Of a stretch of DNA of 64,000 bases, positions 14,401 through 25,690 are shown one piece after another. The notes below the pieces were generated by a model. That model ran no database searches, was not told the DNA's origin, and saw nothing but the letters and a program-made list of their open reading frames with translations. This stretch comes from Auanema rhodensis. Taxonomy: Eukaryota; Nematoda; Chromadorea; Rhabditida; Rhabditidae. The translations under genes were made by a program, and so were the position numbers. Location of the stretch: the NCBI GenBank assembly GCA_964057225.1, contig OZ059898.1, positions 18,577,267 through 18,641,266 on the forward strand, given 5' to 3'. The number at the start of each line of letters is the position of its first letter. Position 1 is the stretch's first letter.

Positions 14401-15138
14401 AAAATTAGATTCCTCATGTCCATATTAGTCTAAAAAGAATTTTTATTGATATTAATGCATGGTAACCATGACTTTGAAATTTACGTGAACTTTAATTTAT
14501 GCTTATTAAGTGTACACGTGATGTGCACTTGGTATGTAACTCGCTTCACGTGAAAGATAAAGGGATGCGGTTTTCAAAATTAGATTCCCCATGTCCATAT
14601 TAGTCTAAAAACAAATTTTTATTGATATTGGTGCATGGTAACCATGACTTTGAAATTTACGTGAACTTTAATTTATGCTAATTAAGTGTACACATGATGT
14701 GCACTTGGTATGTAACTCGCTTCACGTCAAAGATAAAGAGATGCGGTTTTCAAAATTAGATTTGGCATGTCCATATTAGTCTAAAAACAAATTTTTATTG
14801 ATATTGGTGGATGGTAACCATGACTTTCAAATTTACGTGAACTTCAATTTATGCTAATTAAGTGTACACGTGATGTGCACTTAGTATGTAACTCGCTTCG
14901 CGTCAACGATAAAGAGATGCGGTTTTCAAAATTAGATTCCCCATGTCCATATTAGTCTAAAAACAAATTTTTATTAATATTGGTGCATGGTAACCATGAC
15001 TTTGAAATTTACGTGAACTTTATTTATGCTAATTGAGTGTACACATGATGTGCACTTGGTATGTAACTCGCTTCACGTGAAAGATAAAGAGATGCGGTTT
15101 TCAAAATTAGATTCCGCATGTCCATATTAGTCTAAAAA
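11446..15138 (+). repeat. Mosaic satellite segment (21 monomers)
   Basis: Subtypes are shuffled with no simple period. Short runs recur. The pair CACGAGAAAG/TTTCGCGTG then GAAGTTTACG/GTGAAGTG occurs at 11797-12148 and 13733-14084. AAAATCTACGAG monomers lie at 13381 and 14261, and the series M-N-O lies at 14612-15138. Two monomers have TTGATATTTGTGG or an N-type back half without its usual front (12501, 12149), which look like exchange junctions. Confidence 0.8.
14436..14437 (+). other. Single-base deletion in a satellite monomer
   Basis: The monomer junction reads CTAAAAAGAAT instead of CTAAAAACGAAT, losing the C used as base 1. The affected monomer also has ATTAATGC where its relatives have ATTGATGC. 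This is the only loss of that C in the window. Confidence 0.85.
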
Positions 15139-16721
15139 CAAATTTTTATTGATATTGGTGCATGGTAACCATGACTTTGAAATTTACGTGAACTTTAATT
15201 TATGCTAATTAAGTGTACACATGATGTGCACTCGGTATGTAACTCGCTTCACGTGAAAGATAAAGAGATGCGGTTTTCAAAATTAGATTCCGCATGTCCA
15301 TATTAGTCTAAAAACAAATTTTTATTGATATTGGTGCATGGTAACCATGACTTTGAAATTTACGTGAACTTTAATTTATGCTAATTAAGTGTACACGTGA
15401 TGTGCACTTGGTATGTAACTCGCTTCACGTGAAAGATAAAGAGATGCGGTTTCCAAAATTAGATTTCGCATGTCCATATTAGTCTAAAAACAAATTTTTA
15501 TTGATATTGGTGCATGGTAACCATGACTTTGAAATTTACGTGAACTTCAATTTATGCTAATTAAGTGTACACGTGATGTGCACTTGGTATGTAACTCGCT
15601 TCACGTGAAAGATAAAGAGATGCGGTTTTCAAAATTAGATTCCTCATGTCCATATTAGTCTAAAAACGAATTTTTATTGATATTGATGCATGGTAACCAT
15701 GACTTTGAAATTTATGTGAACTTTAATTTATGCTTATTAAGTGTACACGTGATGTGCACTTGGTATGTAACTCGCTTCACGTGAAAGATAAAGGGATGCG
15801 GTTTTCAAAATTAGATTCCCCATGTCCATATTAGTCTGAAAACAAATTTTTGTTGATATTGGTGGATGGTAACCATGACTTTGAAATTTACGTGAACTTT
15901 AATTTATGCTAATTAAGTGTACACGTGATGTGCACTTGGTATGTAACTCGCTTCACGTGAAAGATGAAGAGATGCGGTTTTCAAAATTAGGTTCCCCATG
16001 TCCATATTAGTCTAAAAACAAATTTTTATTGATATTGGTGGATGGTAACCATGACTTTCAAATTTACGTGAACTTTAATTTATGCTAATTAAGTGTACAC
16101 ATGATGTGCACTTGGTATGTAACTCGCTTCACGTGAAAGATAAAGAGATGCGGTTTTCAAAATTAGATTTCGCATGTCCATATTAGTCTAAAAACAAATT
16201 TTTATTGATATTGGTGCATGGTAACCATGACTTTGAAATTTACGTGAACTTTAATTTATGCTAATTAAGTGTACACATGATGTGCACTTGGTATGTAACT
16301 CGCTTCACGTCAAAGATAAAGAGATGCGGTTTTCAAAATTAGATTTGGCATGTCCATATTACTCTAAAAACAAATTTTTATTGATATTGGTGGATGGTTA
16401 CCATGACTTTCAAATTTACGTGAACTTCAATTTATGCTAATTAAGTGTACACGTGATGTGCACTTAGTATGTAACTCGCTTCGCGTCAACGATAAAGAGA
16501 TGCGGTTTTCAAAATTAGATTCCCCATGTCCATATTAGTCTAAAAACAAATTTTTATTAATATTGGTGCATGGTAACCATGACTTTGAAATTTACGTGAA
16601 CTTTATTTATGCTAATTGAGTGTACACATGATGTGCACTTGGTATGTAACTCGCTTCACGTGAAAGATAAAAAGATGCGGTTTTCAAATTTAGATTTCGC
16701 GTGTCCATATTAGTCTAAGAA
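15139..16721 (+). repeat. 9-monomer block, copy 1
   Basis: Order is F, G, ACTTCAATTT/CCTC, J, K, L, M, N, O. Private markers are GTCTGAAAAC at the end of J (about 15836) and TATTACTCT at the end of M (16362). The last monomer ends in a TTTCGCGTG tail and CTAAGAAC, unlike copy 2. The matching copy lies 17 monomers downstream at 18130-19707. Confidence 0.87.
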
Positions 16722-17799
16722 CAAATTTTTATTGATATTGGTGCATGGTAACCATGACTTTGAAATTTACGTGAACTTTAATTTATGCTAATTAAGTGTA
16801 CACGTGATGTGCACTTGGTATGTAACTCGCTTCACGTGAAAGATAAAAAGATGCGGTTTTCAAATTTAGATTTCGCGTGTCCATATTAGTCTAAAAACAA
16901 ATTTTTATTGATATTGGTGCATGGTAACCATGACTTTGAAGTTTACGTGAACTTTAATTTATGCTAATTAAGTGTACACGTGATGTGCACTTGGTATGTA
17001 ACTCGCTTCACGTGAAAGATAAAAAGATGCGGTTTTCAAATTTAGATTTCGCGTGTCCATATTAGTCTAAAAACAAATTTTTATTGATATTGGTGCATGG
17101 TAACCATGACTTTGAAGTTTACGTGAACTTTAATTTATGCTAATTAAGTGTACACGTGAAGTGCACTTGGTATGTAACTCGCTTCACGTGAAAGATAAAG
17201 AGATGCGGTTTTCAAAATTAGATTTGGCATGTCCATATTACTCTAAAAACAAATTTTTATTGATATTGGTGGATGGTAACCATGACTTTGAAATTTACGT
17301 GAACTTTAATTTATGCTAATTAAGTGTACACGTGATGTGCACTTGGTATGTAACTCGCTTCACGTGAAAGATAAAAAGATGCGGTTTTCAAAATTAGATT
17401 CCGCATGTCCATATTAGTCTAAAAACAAATTTTTATTGATATTGGTGCATGGTAACCATGACTTTGAAACTTACGTGAACTTTAATTTATGCTAATTAAG
17501 TGTACACGTGATGTGCACTTGGTATGTAACTCGCTTCACGTGAAAGATAAAGAGATGCGGTTTCCAAAATTAGATTTCGCATGTCCATATTAGTCTAAAA
17601 ACAAATTTTTGTTGATATTTGTGGATGGTAACCATGACTTTGAAATTTACGTGAACTTTAATTTATGCTAATTAAGTGTACACGTGATGTGCACTTGGTA
17701 TGTAACTCGCTTCACGTGAAAGATAAAGAGATGCGGTTTTCAAAATTAGATTCCCCATGTCCATATTAGTCTAAAAACAAATTTTTATTGATATTGGTG

Positions 17800-17812
17800 C
17801 ATGGTAACCATG
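17800..17812. other. Dyad CATGGT-A-ACCATG (monomer 23-35)
   Basis: Two perfect 6-bp arms flank one central base, shown here in the reference monomer and present in most of the 363 units. Monomers with GGC in place of GGT keep a 5-bp arm pair with a 3-base centre. Those with G or A at position 23 lose the outermost pair. The core GGTAACC would also give a regular restriction ladder. Whether it extrudes or binds a protein cannot be seen from sequence. Confidence 0.8.
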
Positions 17813-17850
17813 ACTTTGAAATTTACGTGAACTTTAATTTATGCTAATTA

Positions 17851-17871
17851 AGTGTACACGTGATGTGCACT
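17851..17871. other. Imperfect hairpin dyad with CACGTG (monomer 74-94)
   Basis: Bases 74-81 can pair with 87-94: seven Watson-Crick pairs, one T-G pair and a five-base loop. The element overlaps the palindromes GTGTACAC (75-82), CACGTG (80-85) and GTGCAC (88-93). The main variants (CACATG, T to A at 87, T to C at 95) fall in the loop or change one pair. Any structural or binding role is inference. Confidence 0.7.
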
Positions 17872-17886
17872 TGGTATGTAACTCGC

Positions 17887-17896
17887 TTCACGTGAA
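17887..17896. other. Palindrome TTCACGTGAA (monomer 110-119)
   Basis: This perfect 10-bp palindrome contains the monomer's second CACGTG core, 32 bp from the first at 80-85. It is intact in most monomers. It is broken in those reading TTCACGTCAA, TTCAAGTGAA, TTCACGAGAA or TTCGCGTCAA. CACGTG is the core recognised by many bHLH and bZIP proteins. Occupancy here is unknown. Confidence 0.75.
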
Positions 17897-18129
17897 AGAT
17901 AAAGAGATGCGGTTTTCAAAATTAGATTCCCCATGTCCATATTAGTCTAAAAACAAATTTTTATTGATATTGGTGCATGGTAACCATGACTTTGAAATTT
18001 ACGTGAACTTTAATTTATGCTAATTAAGTGTACACGTGATGTGCACTTGGTATGTAACTCGCTTCACGTGAAAGATAAAGAGATGCGGTTTTCAAAATTA
18101 GATTCCCCATGTCCATATTAGTCTAAAAA

Positions 18130-18300
18130 CAAATTTTTATTGATATTGGTGCATGGTAACCATGACTTTGAAATTTACGTGAACTTTAATTTATGCTAAT
18201 TAAGTGTACACATGATGTGCACTCGGTATGTAACTCATGTGAAAGATAAAGAGATGCGGTTTTCAAAATTAGATTCCGCATGTCCATATTAGTCTAAAAA
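18130..18300 (+). repeat. 171-bp monomer with a 5-bp internal deletion
   Basis: Where other monomers read GTAACTCGCTTCACGTGAAAG, this one reads GTAACTCATGTGAAAG at about 18230-18245. Five bases are lost and the second CACGTG motif is destroyed. It is the largest intramonomer indel in the window and the copy is unique. Confidence 0.93.
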
Positions 18301-19707
18301 CAAATTTTTATTGATATTGGTGCATGGTAACCATGACTTTGAAATTTACGTGAACTTTAATTTATGCTAATTAAGTGTACACGTGATGTGCACTTGGTAT
18401 GTAACTCGCTTCACGTGAAAGATAAAGAGATGCGGTTTCCAAAATTAGATTTCGCATGTCCATATTAGTCTAAAAACAAATTTTTATTGATATTGGTGCA
18501 TGGTAACCATGACTTTGAAATTTACGTGAACTTCAATTTATGCTAATTAAGTGTACACGTGATGTGCACTTGGTATGTAACTCGCTTCACGTGAAAGATA
18601 AAGAGATGCGGTTTTCAAAATTAGATTCCTCATGTCCATATTAGTCTAAAAACGAATTTTTATTGATATTGATGCATGGTAACCATGACTTTGAAATTTA
18701 CGTGAACTTTAATTTATGCTTATTAAGTGTACACGTGATGTGCACTTGGTATGTAACTCGCTTCACGTGAAAGATAAAGGGATGCGGTTTTCAAAATTAG
18801 ATTCCCCATGTCCATATTAGTCTGAAAACAAATTTTTGTTGATATTGGTGGATGGTAACCATGACTTTGAAATTTACGTGAACTTTAATTTATGCTAATT
18901 AAGTGTACACGTGATGTGCACTTGGTATGTAACTCGCTTCACGTGAAAGATGAAGAGATGCGGTTTTCAAAATTAGGTTCCCCATGTCCATATTAGTCTA
19001 AAAACAAATTTTTATTGATATTGGTGGATGGTAACCATGACTTTCAAATTTACGTGAACTTTAATTTATGCTAATTAAGTGTACACATGATGTGCACTTG
19101 GTATGTAACTCGCTTCACGTGAAAGATAAAGAGATGCGGTTTTCAAAATTAGATTTCGCATGTCCATATTAGTCTAAAAACAAATTTTTATTGATATTGG
19201 TGCATGGTAACCATGACTTTGAAATTTACGTGAACTTTAATTTATGCTAATTAAGTGTACACATGATGTGCACTTGGTATGTAACTCGCTTCACGTCAAA
19301 GATAAAGAGATGCGGTTTTCAAAATTAGATTTGGCATGTCCATATTACTCTAAAAACAAATTTTTATTGATATTGGTGGATGGTAACCATGACTTTCAAA
19401 TTTACGTGAACTTCAATTTATGCTAATTAAGTGTACACGTGATGTGCACTTAGTATGTAACTCGCTTCGCGTCAACGATAAAGAGATGCGGTTTTCAAAA
19501 TTAGATTCCCCATGTCCATATTAGTCTAAAAACAAATTTTTATTAATATTGGTGCATGGTAACCATGACTTTGAAATTTACGTGAACTTTATTTATGCTA
19601 ATTGAGTGTACACATGATGTGCACTTGGTATGTAACTCGCTTCACGTGAAAGATAAAGAGATGCGGTTTTCAAAATTAGATTCCGCATGTCCATATTAGT
19701 CTAAAAA
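18130..19707 (+). repeat. 9-monomer block, copy 2
   Basis: It shows the same order and private markers as 15139-16721: GTCTGAAAAC near 18822 and TATTACTCT at 19348. The offset over the well-matched part is 2,986 bp, which is 17 monomers minus 6 bp. Those 6 bp are the 1-bp O deletion and the 5-bp deletion in the first monomer here. Confidence 0.87.
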
Positions 19708-22700
19708 CAAATTTTTATTGATATTGGTGCATGGTAACCATGACTTTGAAATTTACGTGAACTTTAATTTATGCTAATTAAGTTTACACGTGAGGTGCAC
19801 TTGGTATGTAACTCGCTTCACGTGAAAGATAAAGAGATTCGGTTTTCAAAATTAGATTCCCCATGTCCATATTAGTCTAAGAACAAATTTTTATTGATAT
19901 TGGTGCATGGTAACCATGACTTTGAAATTTACGTGAACTTTAATTTATGCTAATTAAGTGTACACGTGATGTGCACTTGGTATGTAACTCGCTTCACGTG
20001 AAAGATAAAAAGATGCGGTTTTCAAATTTAGATTTCGCGTGTCCATATTAGTCTAAAAACAAATTTTTATTGATATTGGTGCATGGTAACCATGACTTTG
20101 AAGTTTACGTGAACTTTAATTTATGCTAATTAAGTGTACACGTGAAGTGCACTTGGTATGTAACTCGCTTCACGTGAAAGATAAAGAGATGCGGTTTTCA
20201 AAATTAGATTCCCCATGTCCATATTAGTCTAAAAACAAATTTTTATCGATATTGGTGCATGGTAACCATGACTTTGAAATTTACGTGAACTTTAATTTAT
20301 GCTAATTAAGTGTACACATGATGTGCACTCGGTATGTAACTCGCTTCACGTGAAAGATAAAGAGATGCGGTTTTCAAAATTAGATTCCGCATGTCCATAT
20401 TAGTCTAAAAACAAATTTTTATTGATATTGGTGCATGGTAACCATGACTTTGAAATTTACGTGAACTTTAATTTATGCTAATTAAGTGTACACGTGATGT
20501 GCACTTGGTATGTAACTCGCTTCATGTGAAAGATAAAGAGATGCGGTTTTCAAAATTAGATTCCCCATGTTTATATTAGTCTAAAAACAAATTTTTATTG
20601 ATATTGGTGCATGGCAACCATGACTTTAAAATCTACATGTACTTTAATTTATGCTAATTAAGTGTACACATGATGTGCACTCGGTATGTAACTCGCTTCA
20701 CGTGAAAGATAAAGAGATGCGGTTTTCAAAATTAGATTCCGCATGTCCATATTAGTCTAAAAACAAATTTTTATTGATATTGGTGCATGGTAACCATGAC
20801 TTTGAAATTTACGTGAACTTTAATTTATGCTAATTAAGTGTACACGTGATGTGCACTTGGTATGTAACTCGCTTCACGTGAAAGATAAAGAGATGCGGTT
20901 TTCAAAATTAGATTCCCCATGTTTATATTAGTCTAAAAACAAATTTTTATTGATATTGGTGCATGGCAACCATGACTTTAAAATCTACGTGTACTTTAAT
21001 TTATGCTAATTAAGTGTACACATGATGTGCACTTGGTATGTAACTCGCTTCACGTGAAAGATAAAGAGATGCGGTTTTCAAAATTAGATTCCCCATGTTT
21101 ATATTAGTCTAAAAACAAATTTTTATTGATATTGGTGCATGGCAACCATGACTTTAAAATCTACGTGTACTTTAATTTATGCTAATTAAGTGTACACATG
21201 ATGTGCACTTGGTATGTAACTCGCTTCACGTGAAAGATAAAGAGATGCGGTTTTCAAAATTAGATTCCTCATGTCCATATTAGTCTAAAAACGAATTTTT
21301 ATTGATATTGATGCATGGTAACCATGACTTTGAAATTTACGTGAACTTTAATTTATGCTTATTAAGTGTACACGTGATGTGCACTTGGTATGTAACTCGC
21401 TTCACGTGAAAGATAAAGGGATGCGGTTTTCAAAATTAGATTCCCCATCTCCATATTAGTCTAAAAACAAATTTTTATTGATATTGGTGCATGGTAACCA
21501 TGACTTTGAAATTTACGTGAACTTTAATTTATGCTAATTAAGTGTACACGTGATGTGCACTTGGTATGTAACTCGCTTCACGTGAAAGATGAAGAGATGC
21601 GGTTTTCACAATTAGGTTCCCCATGTCCATATTAGTCTAAAAACAAATTTTTGTTGATATTGGTGGATGGTAACCATGACTTTCAAATTTACGTGAACTT
21701 TAATTTATGCTAATTAAGTGTACACATGATGTGCACTTGGTATGTAACTCGCTTCACGTCAAAGATAAAGAGATGCGGTTTTCAAAATTAGATTTCGCAT
21801 GTCCATATTAGTCTAAAAACAAATTTTTATTGATATTGGTGCATGGTAACCATGACTTTGAAATTTACGTGAACTTTAATTTATGCTAATTAAGTGTACA
21901 CGTGATGTGCACTTGGTATGTAACTCGCTTCACGTGAAAGATAAAGAGATGCGGTTTCCAAAATTAGATTTCGCATGTCCATATTAGTCTAAAAACAAAT
22001 TTTTGTTGATATTGGTGGATGGTAACCATGACTTTGAAATTTACGTGAACTTTAATTTATGCTAATTAAGTGTACACGTGATGTGCACTTGGTATGTAAC
22101 TCGCTTCACGTGAAAGATGAAGAGATGCGGTTTACAAAATTAGGTTCCCCATGTCCATATTAGTCTAAAAACAAATTTTTGTTGATATTGGTGGATGGTA
22201 ACCATGACTTTGAAATTTACGTGAACTTTAATTTATGCTAATTAAGTGTACACATGATGTGCACTCGGTATGTAACTCGCTTCACGTGAAAGATAAAGAG
22301 ATGCGGTTTTCAAAATTAGGTTCCGCATGTCCATATTAGTCTAAAAACAAATTTTTATTGATATTGGTGCATGGTAACCATGACTTTGAAATTTACGTGA
22401 ACTTTAATTTATGCTAATTAATTGTACACGTGATGTGCACTTGGTATGTAACTCGCTTCACGTGAAAGATAAAGAGATGCGGTTTCCAAAATTAGATTTC
22501 GCATGTCCATATTAGTCTAAAAACAAATTTTTATTGATATTGGTGCATGGTAACCATGACTTTGAAATTTACGTGAACTTCAATTTATGCTAATTAAGTG
22601 TACACGTGATGTGCACTTGGTATGTAACTCGCTTCACGTGAAAGATAAAGAGATGCGGTTTTCAAAATTAGATTCCCCATGTTTATATTAGTCTAAAAAC

Positions 22701-22875
22701 AAATTTTTATTGATATTGGTGCATGGCAACCATGACTTTAAAATCTACGTGTACTTTAATTTATGCTAATTAAGTGTACACATGATGTGCACTTGGTATG
22801 TAACTCGCTTCACGTGAAAGATAAAGAGATGCGGTTTTCAAAATTAGATTCCTCATGTCCATATTAGTCTAAAAA
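19708..22875 (+). repeat. Composite block R-S-T-U-T-V-I-J-W-L, copy 1, with flanks
   Basis: From 20060 the order is R (GAAGTTTACG, GTGAAGTG), S (TTATCGATATTGG, ACTCGG), T (CCCCATGTTTAT), U (GGCAACC, AAAATCTAC, ACTCGG), T, V, I (CCTC), J (GCTTATT, AAAGGG), W (TTCACAATTAGG) and L. Then come the TTTCC/TTTCGC monomer (21820) and TTGTTG/GGTGG monomers (21996, 22172). The run from 20060 recurs 93 monomers away at 36420 and 216 monomers away at 58068, including the rare TTCACAATTAGG of W. Confidence 0.87.
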
Positions 22876-25690
22876 CGAATTTTTATTGATATTGATGCAT
22901 GGTAACCATGACTTTGAAATTTACGTGAACTTTAATTTATGCTTATTAAGTGTAGACGTGATGTGCACTTGGTATGTAACTCGCTTCACGTGAAAGATAA
23001 AGGGATGCGGTTTTCAAAATTAGATTTCCCATGTCCATATTAGTCTAAAAACAAATTTTTGTTGATATTGGTGGATGGTAACCATGACTTTGAAATTTAC
23101 GTGAACTTTAATTTATGCTAATTAAGTGTACACGTGATGTGCACTTGGTATGTAACTCGCTTCACGTGAAAGATGAAGAGATGCGGTTTTCAAAATTAGG
23201 TTCCCCATGTCCATATTAGTCTAAAAACAAATTTTTATTGATATTGGTGGATGGTAACCATGACTTTCAAATTTACGTGAACTTTAATTTATGCTAATTA
23301 AGTGTACACATGATGTGCACTTGGTATGTAACTCGCTTCACGTCAAAGATAAAGAGATGCGGTTTTCAAAATTAGATTTGGCATGTCCATATTAGTCTAA
23401 AAACAAATTTTTATTGATATTGGTGGATGGTAACCATGACTTTGAAATTTACGTGAACTTCAATTTATGCTAATTAAGTGTACACGTGATGTGCACTTAG
23501 TATGTAACTCGCTTCGCGTCAACGATAAAGAGATGCGGTTTTCAAAATTAGATTCCCCATGTCCATATTAGTCTAAAAACAAATTTTTATTAATATTGGT
23601 GCATGGTAACCATGACTTTGAAATTTACGTGAACTTTATTTATGCTAATTGAGTGTACACATGATGTGCACTTGGTATGTAACTCGCTTCACGTGAAAGA
23701 TAAAGAGATGCGGTTTTCAAAATTAGATTCCGCATGTCCATATTAGTCTAAAAACAAATTTTTATTGATATTGGTGCATGGTAACCATGACTTTGAAATT
23801 TACGTGAACTTTAATTTATGCTAATTAAGTGTACACGTGATGTGCACTTGGTATGTAACTCGCTTCACGTGAAAGATAAAGAGATGCGGTTTTCAAAATT
23901 AGATTTCCCATGTCCATATTAGTCTAAAAACAAATTTTTATTGATATTGGTGCATGGTAACCATGACTTTGAAATTTACGTGAACTTTAATTTATGCTAA
24001 TTAAGTGTACACGTGATGTGCACTTGGTATGTAACTCGCTTCACGTGAAAGATAAAGAGATGCGGTTTTCAAAATTAGATTCCGCATGTCCATATTAGTC
24101 TAAAAACAAATTTTTATTGATATTGGTGCATGGTAACCATGACTTTAAAATCTACGAGTACTTTAATTTATGCTAATTAAGTGTACACATGATGTGCACT
24201 TGGTATGTAACTCGCTTCACGTGAAAGATAAAGAGATGCGGTTTTCAAAATTAGATTCCTCATGTCCATATTAGTCTAAAAACGAATTTTTATTGATATT
24301 GATGCATGGTAACCATGACTTTGAAATTTACGTGAACTTTAATTTATGCTAATTAAGTGTACACGTGATGTGCACTTGGTATGTAACTCGCTTCACGTGA
24401 AAGATAAAGAGATGCGGTTTTCAAAATTAGATTCCCCATGTCCATATTAGTCTAAAAACAAATTTTTATTGATATTGGTGCATGGTAACCATGACTTTGA
24501 AATTTACGTGAACTTTAATTTATGCTAATTAAGTGTACACGTGATGTGCACTTGGTATGTAACTCGCTTCACGTGAAAGATAAAGAGATGCGGTTTCCAA
24601 AATTAGATTTCGCATGTCCATATTAGTCTAAAAACAAATTTTTATTGATATTGGTGCATGGTAACCATGACTTTGAAATTTACGTGAACTTCAATTTATG
24701 CTAATTAAGTGTACACGTGATGTGCACTTGGTATGTAACTCGCTTCACGTGAAAGATAAAGAGATGCGGTTTTCAAAATTAGATTCCCCATGTTTATATT
24801 AGTCTAAAAACAAATTTTTATTGATATTGGTGCATGGCAACCATGACTTTAAAATCTACGTGTACTTTAATTTATGCTAATTAAGTGTACACATGATGTG
24901 CACTTGGTATGTAACTCGCTTCACGTGAAAGATAAAGAGATGCGGTTTTCAAAATTAGATTCCTCATGTCCATATTAGTCTAAAAACGAATTTTTATTGA
25001 TATTGATGCATGGTAACCATGACTTTGAAATTTACGTGAACTTTAATTTATGCTTATTAAGTGTACACGTGATGTGCACTTGGTATGTAACTCGCTTCAC
25101 GTGAAAGATAAAGGGATGCGGTTTTCAAAATTAGATTCCCCATGTCCATATTAGTCTAAAAACAAATTTTTGTTGATATTGGTGGATGGTAACCATGACT
25201 TTGAAATTTACGTGAACTTTAATTTATGCTAATTAAGTGTACACGTGATGTGCACTTGGTATGTAACTCGCTTCACGTGAAAGATGAAGAGATGCGGTTT
25301 TCAAAATTAGGTTCCCCATGTCCATATTAGTCTAAAAACAAATTTTTATTGATATTGGTGGATGGTAACCATGACTTTCAAATTTACGTGAACTTTAATT
25401 TATGCTAATTAAGTGTACACATGATGTGCACTTGGTATGTAACTCGCTTCACGTCAAAGATAAAGAGATGCGGTTTTCAAAATTAGATTTGGCATGTCCA
25501 TATTAGTCTAAAAACAAATTTTTATTGATATTGGTGGATGGTAACCATGACTTTGAAATTTACGTGAACTTCAATTTATGCTAATTAAGTGTACACGTGA
25601 TGTGCACTTAGTATGTAACTCGCTTCGCGTCAACGATAAAGAGATGCGGTTTTCAAAATTAGATTCCCCATGTCCATATTAGTCTAAAAA
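22876..25690 (+). repeat. HOR C, lead-in and first repeat unit
   Basis: The lead-in J-K-L/M-N (22876-23579) precedes the 175-bp O monomer at 23580. The unit 23580-25690 is 2,111 bp (12 monomers, one of 175 bp): O, plain (TTTCCC), CCGC, AAAATCTACGAG/CCTC, a CGAATTTT plain monomer, TTTCC/TTTCGC, ACTTCAATTT/GTTTAT, GGCAACC/CCTC, J, K, L/M and N. Confidence 0.9.

Larger units (their letters stand above)
17778..17953 (+). repeat. Reference (consensus-like) 176-bp monomer
   Basis: This monomer carries the commonest state at nearly every variable position and is the reference for the numbering used here. Variable positions by eye: 2 (A/G), 10 (A/G), 12-14, 20 (G/A), 23 (C/G/A), 28 (T/C), 41 (G/C/A), 44, 46, 53 (A/T), 58 (T/C), 69 (A/T), 83 (G/A), 87 (T/A), 95-96, 113-120, 124, 127-128, 139, 149, 152-154 (CCC, CCT, CCG, TCG, TGG), 160-161 (CC, TT, CT) and 168. 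Stretches at about 97-112, 129-138 and 162-167 are almost invariant. The next monomer (17954) and many 'plain' units elsewhere match it. Confidence 0.93.
16722..18129 (+). repeat. Spacer between the two 9-monomer blocks (8 monomers)
   Basis: Three consecutive monomers share GATAAAAAG, CAAATTTAG or GAAGTTTACG states (16722, 16898, 17074). Hybrid monomers follow at 17250 and 17426, a TTTGTGG monomer at 17602 and two consensus monomers at 17778 and 17954. The monomer at 17074 carries a second TATTACTCT. Confidence 0.82.

Noticed and set aside
16258-16440. 60-codon open frame from an ATG inside the satellite
   Set aside because: It is ordinary satellite monomer sequence with one TAG changed to TAC. 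There is no domain and no independent conservation, and the frame closes at the next monomer's TAA.
17137-17319. Second 60-codon open frame
   Set aside because: It has the same cause (G to C at 17241). Similarity to the other two frames reflects shared monomer ancestry, not protein selection.
19244-19426. Third 60-codon open frame
   Set aside because: It has the same cause (G to C at 19348), within a duplicated block already carrying that change.
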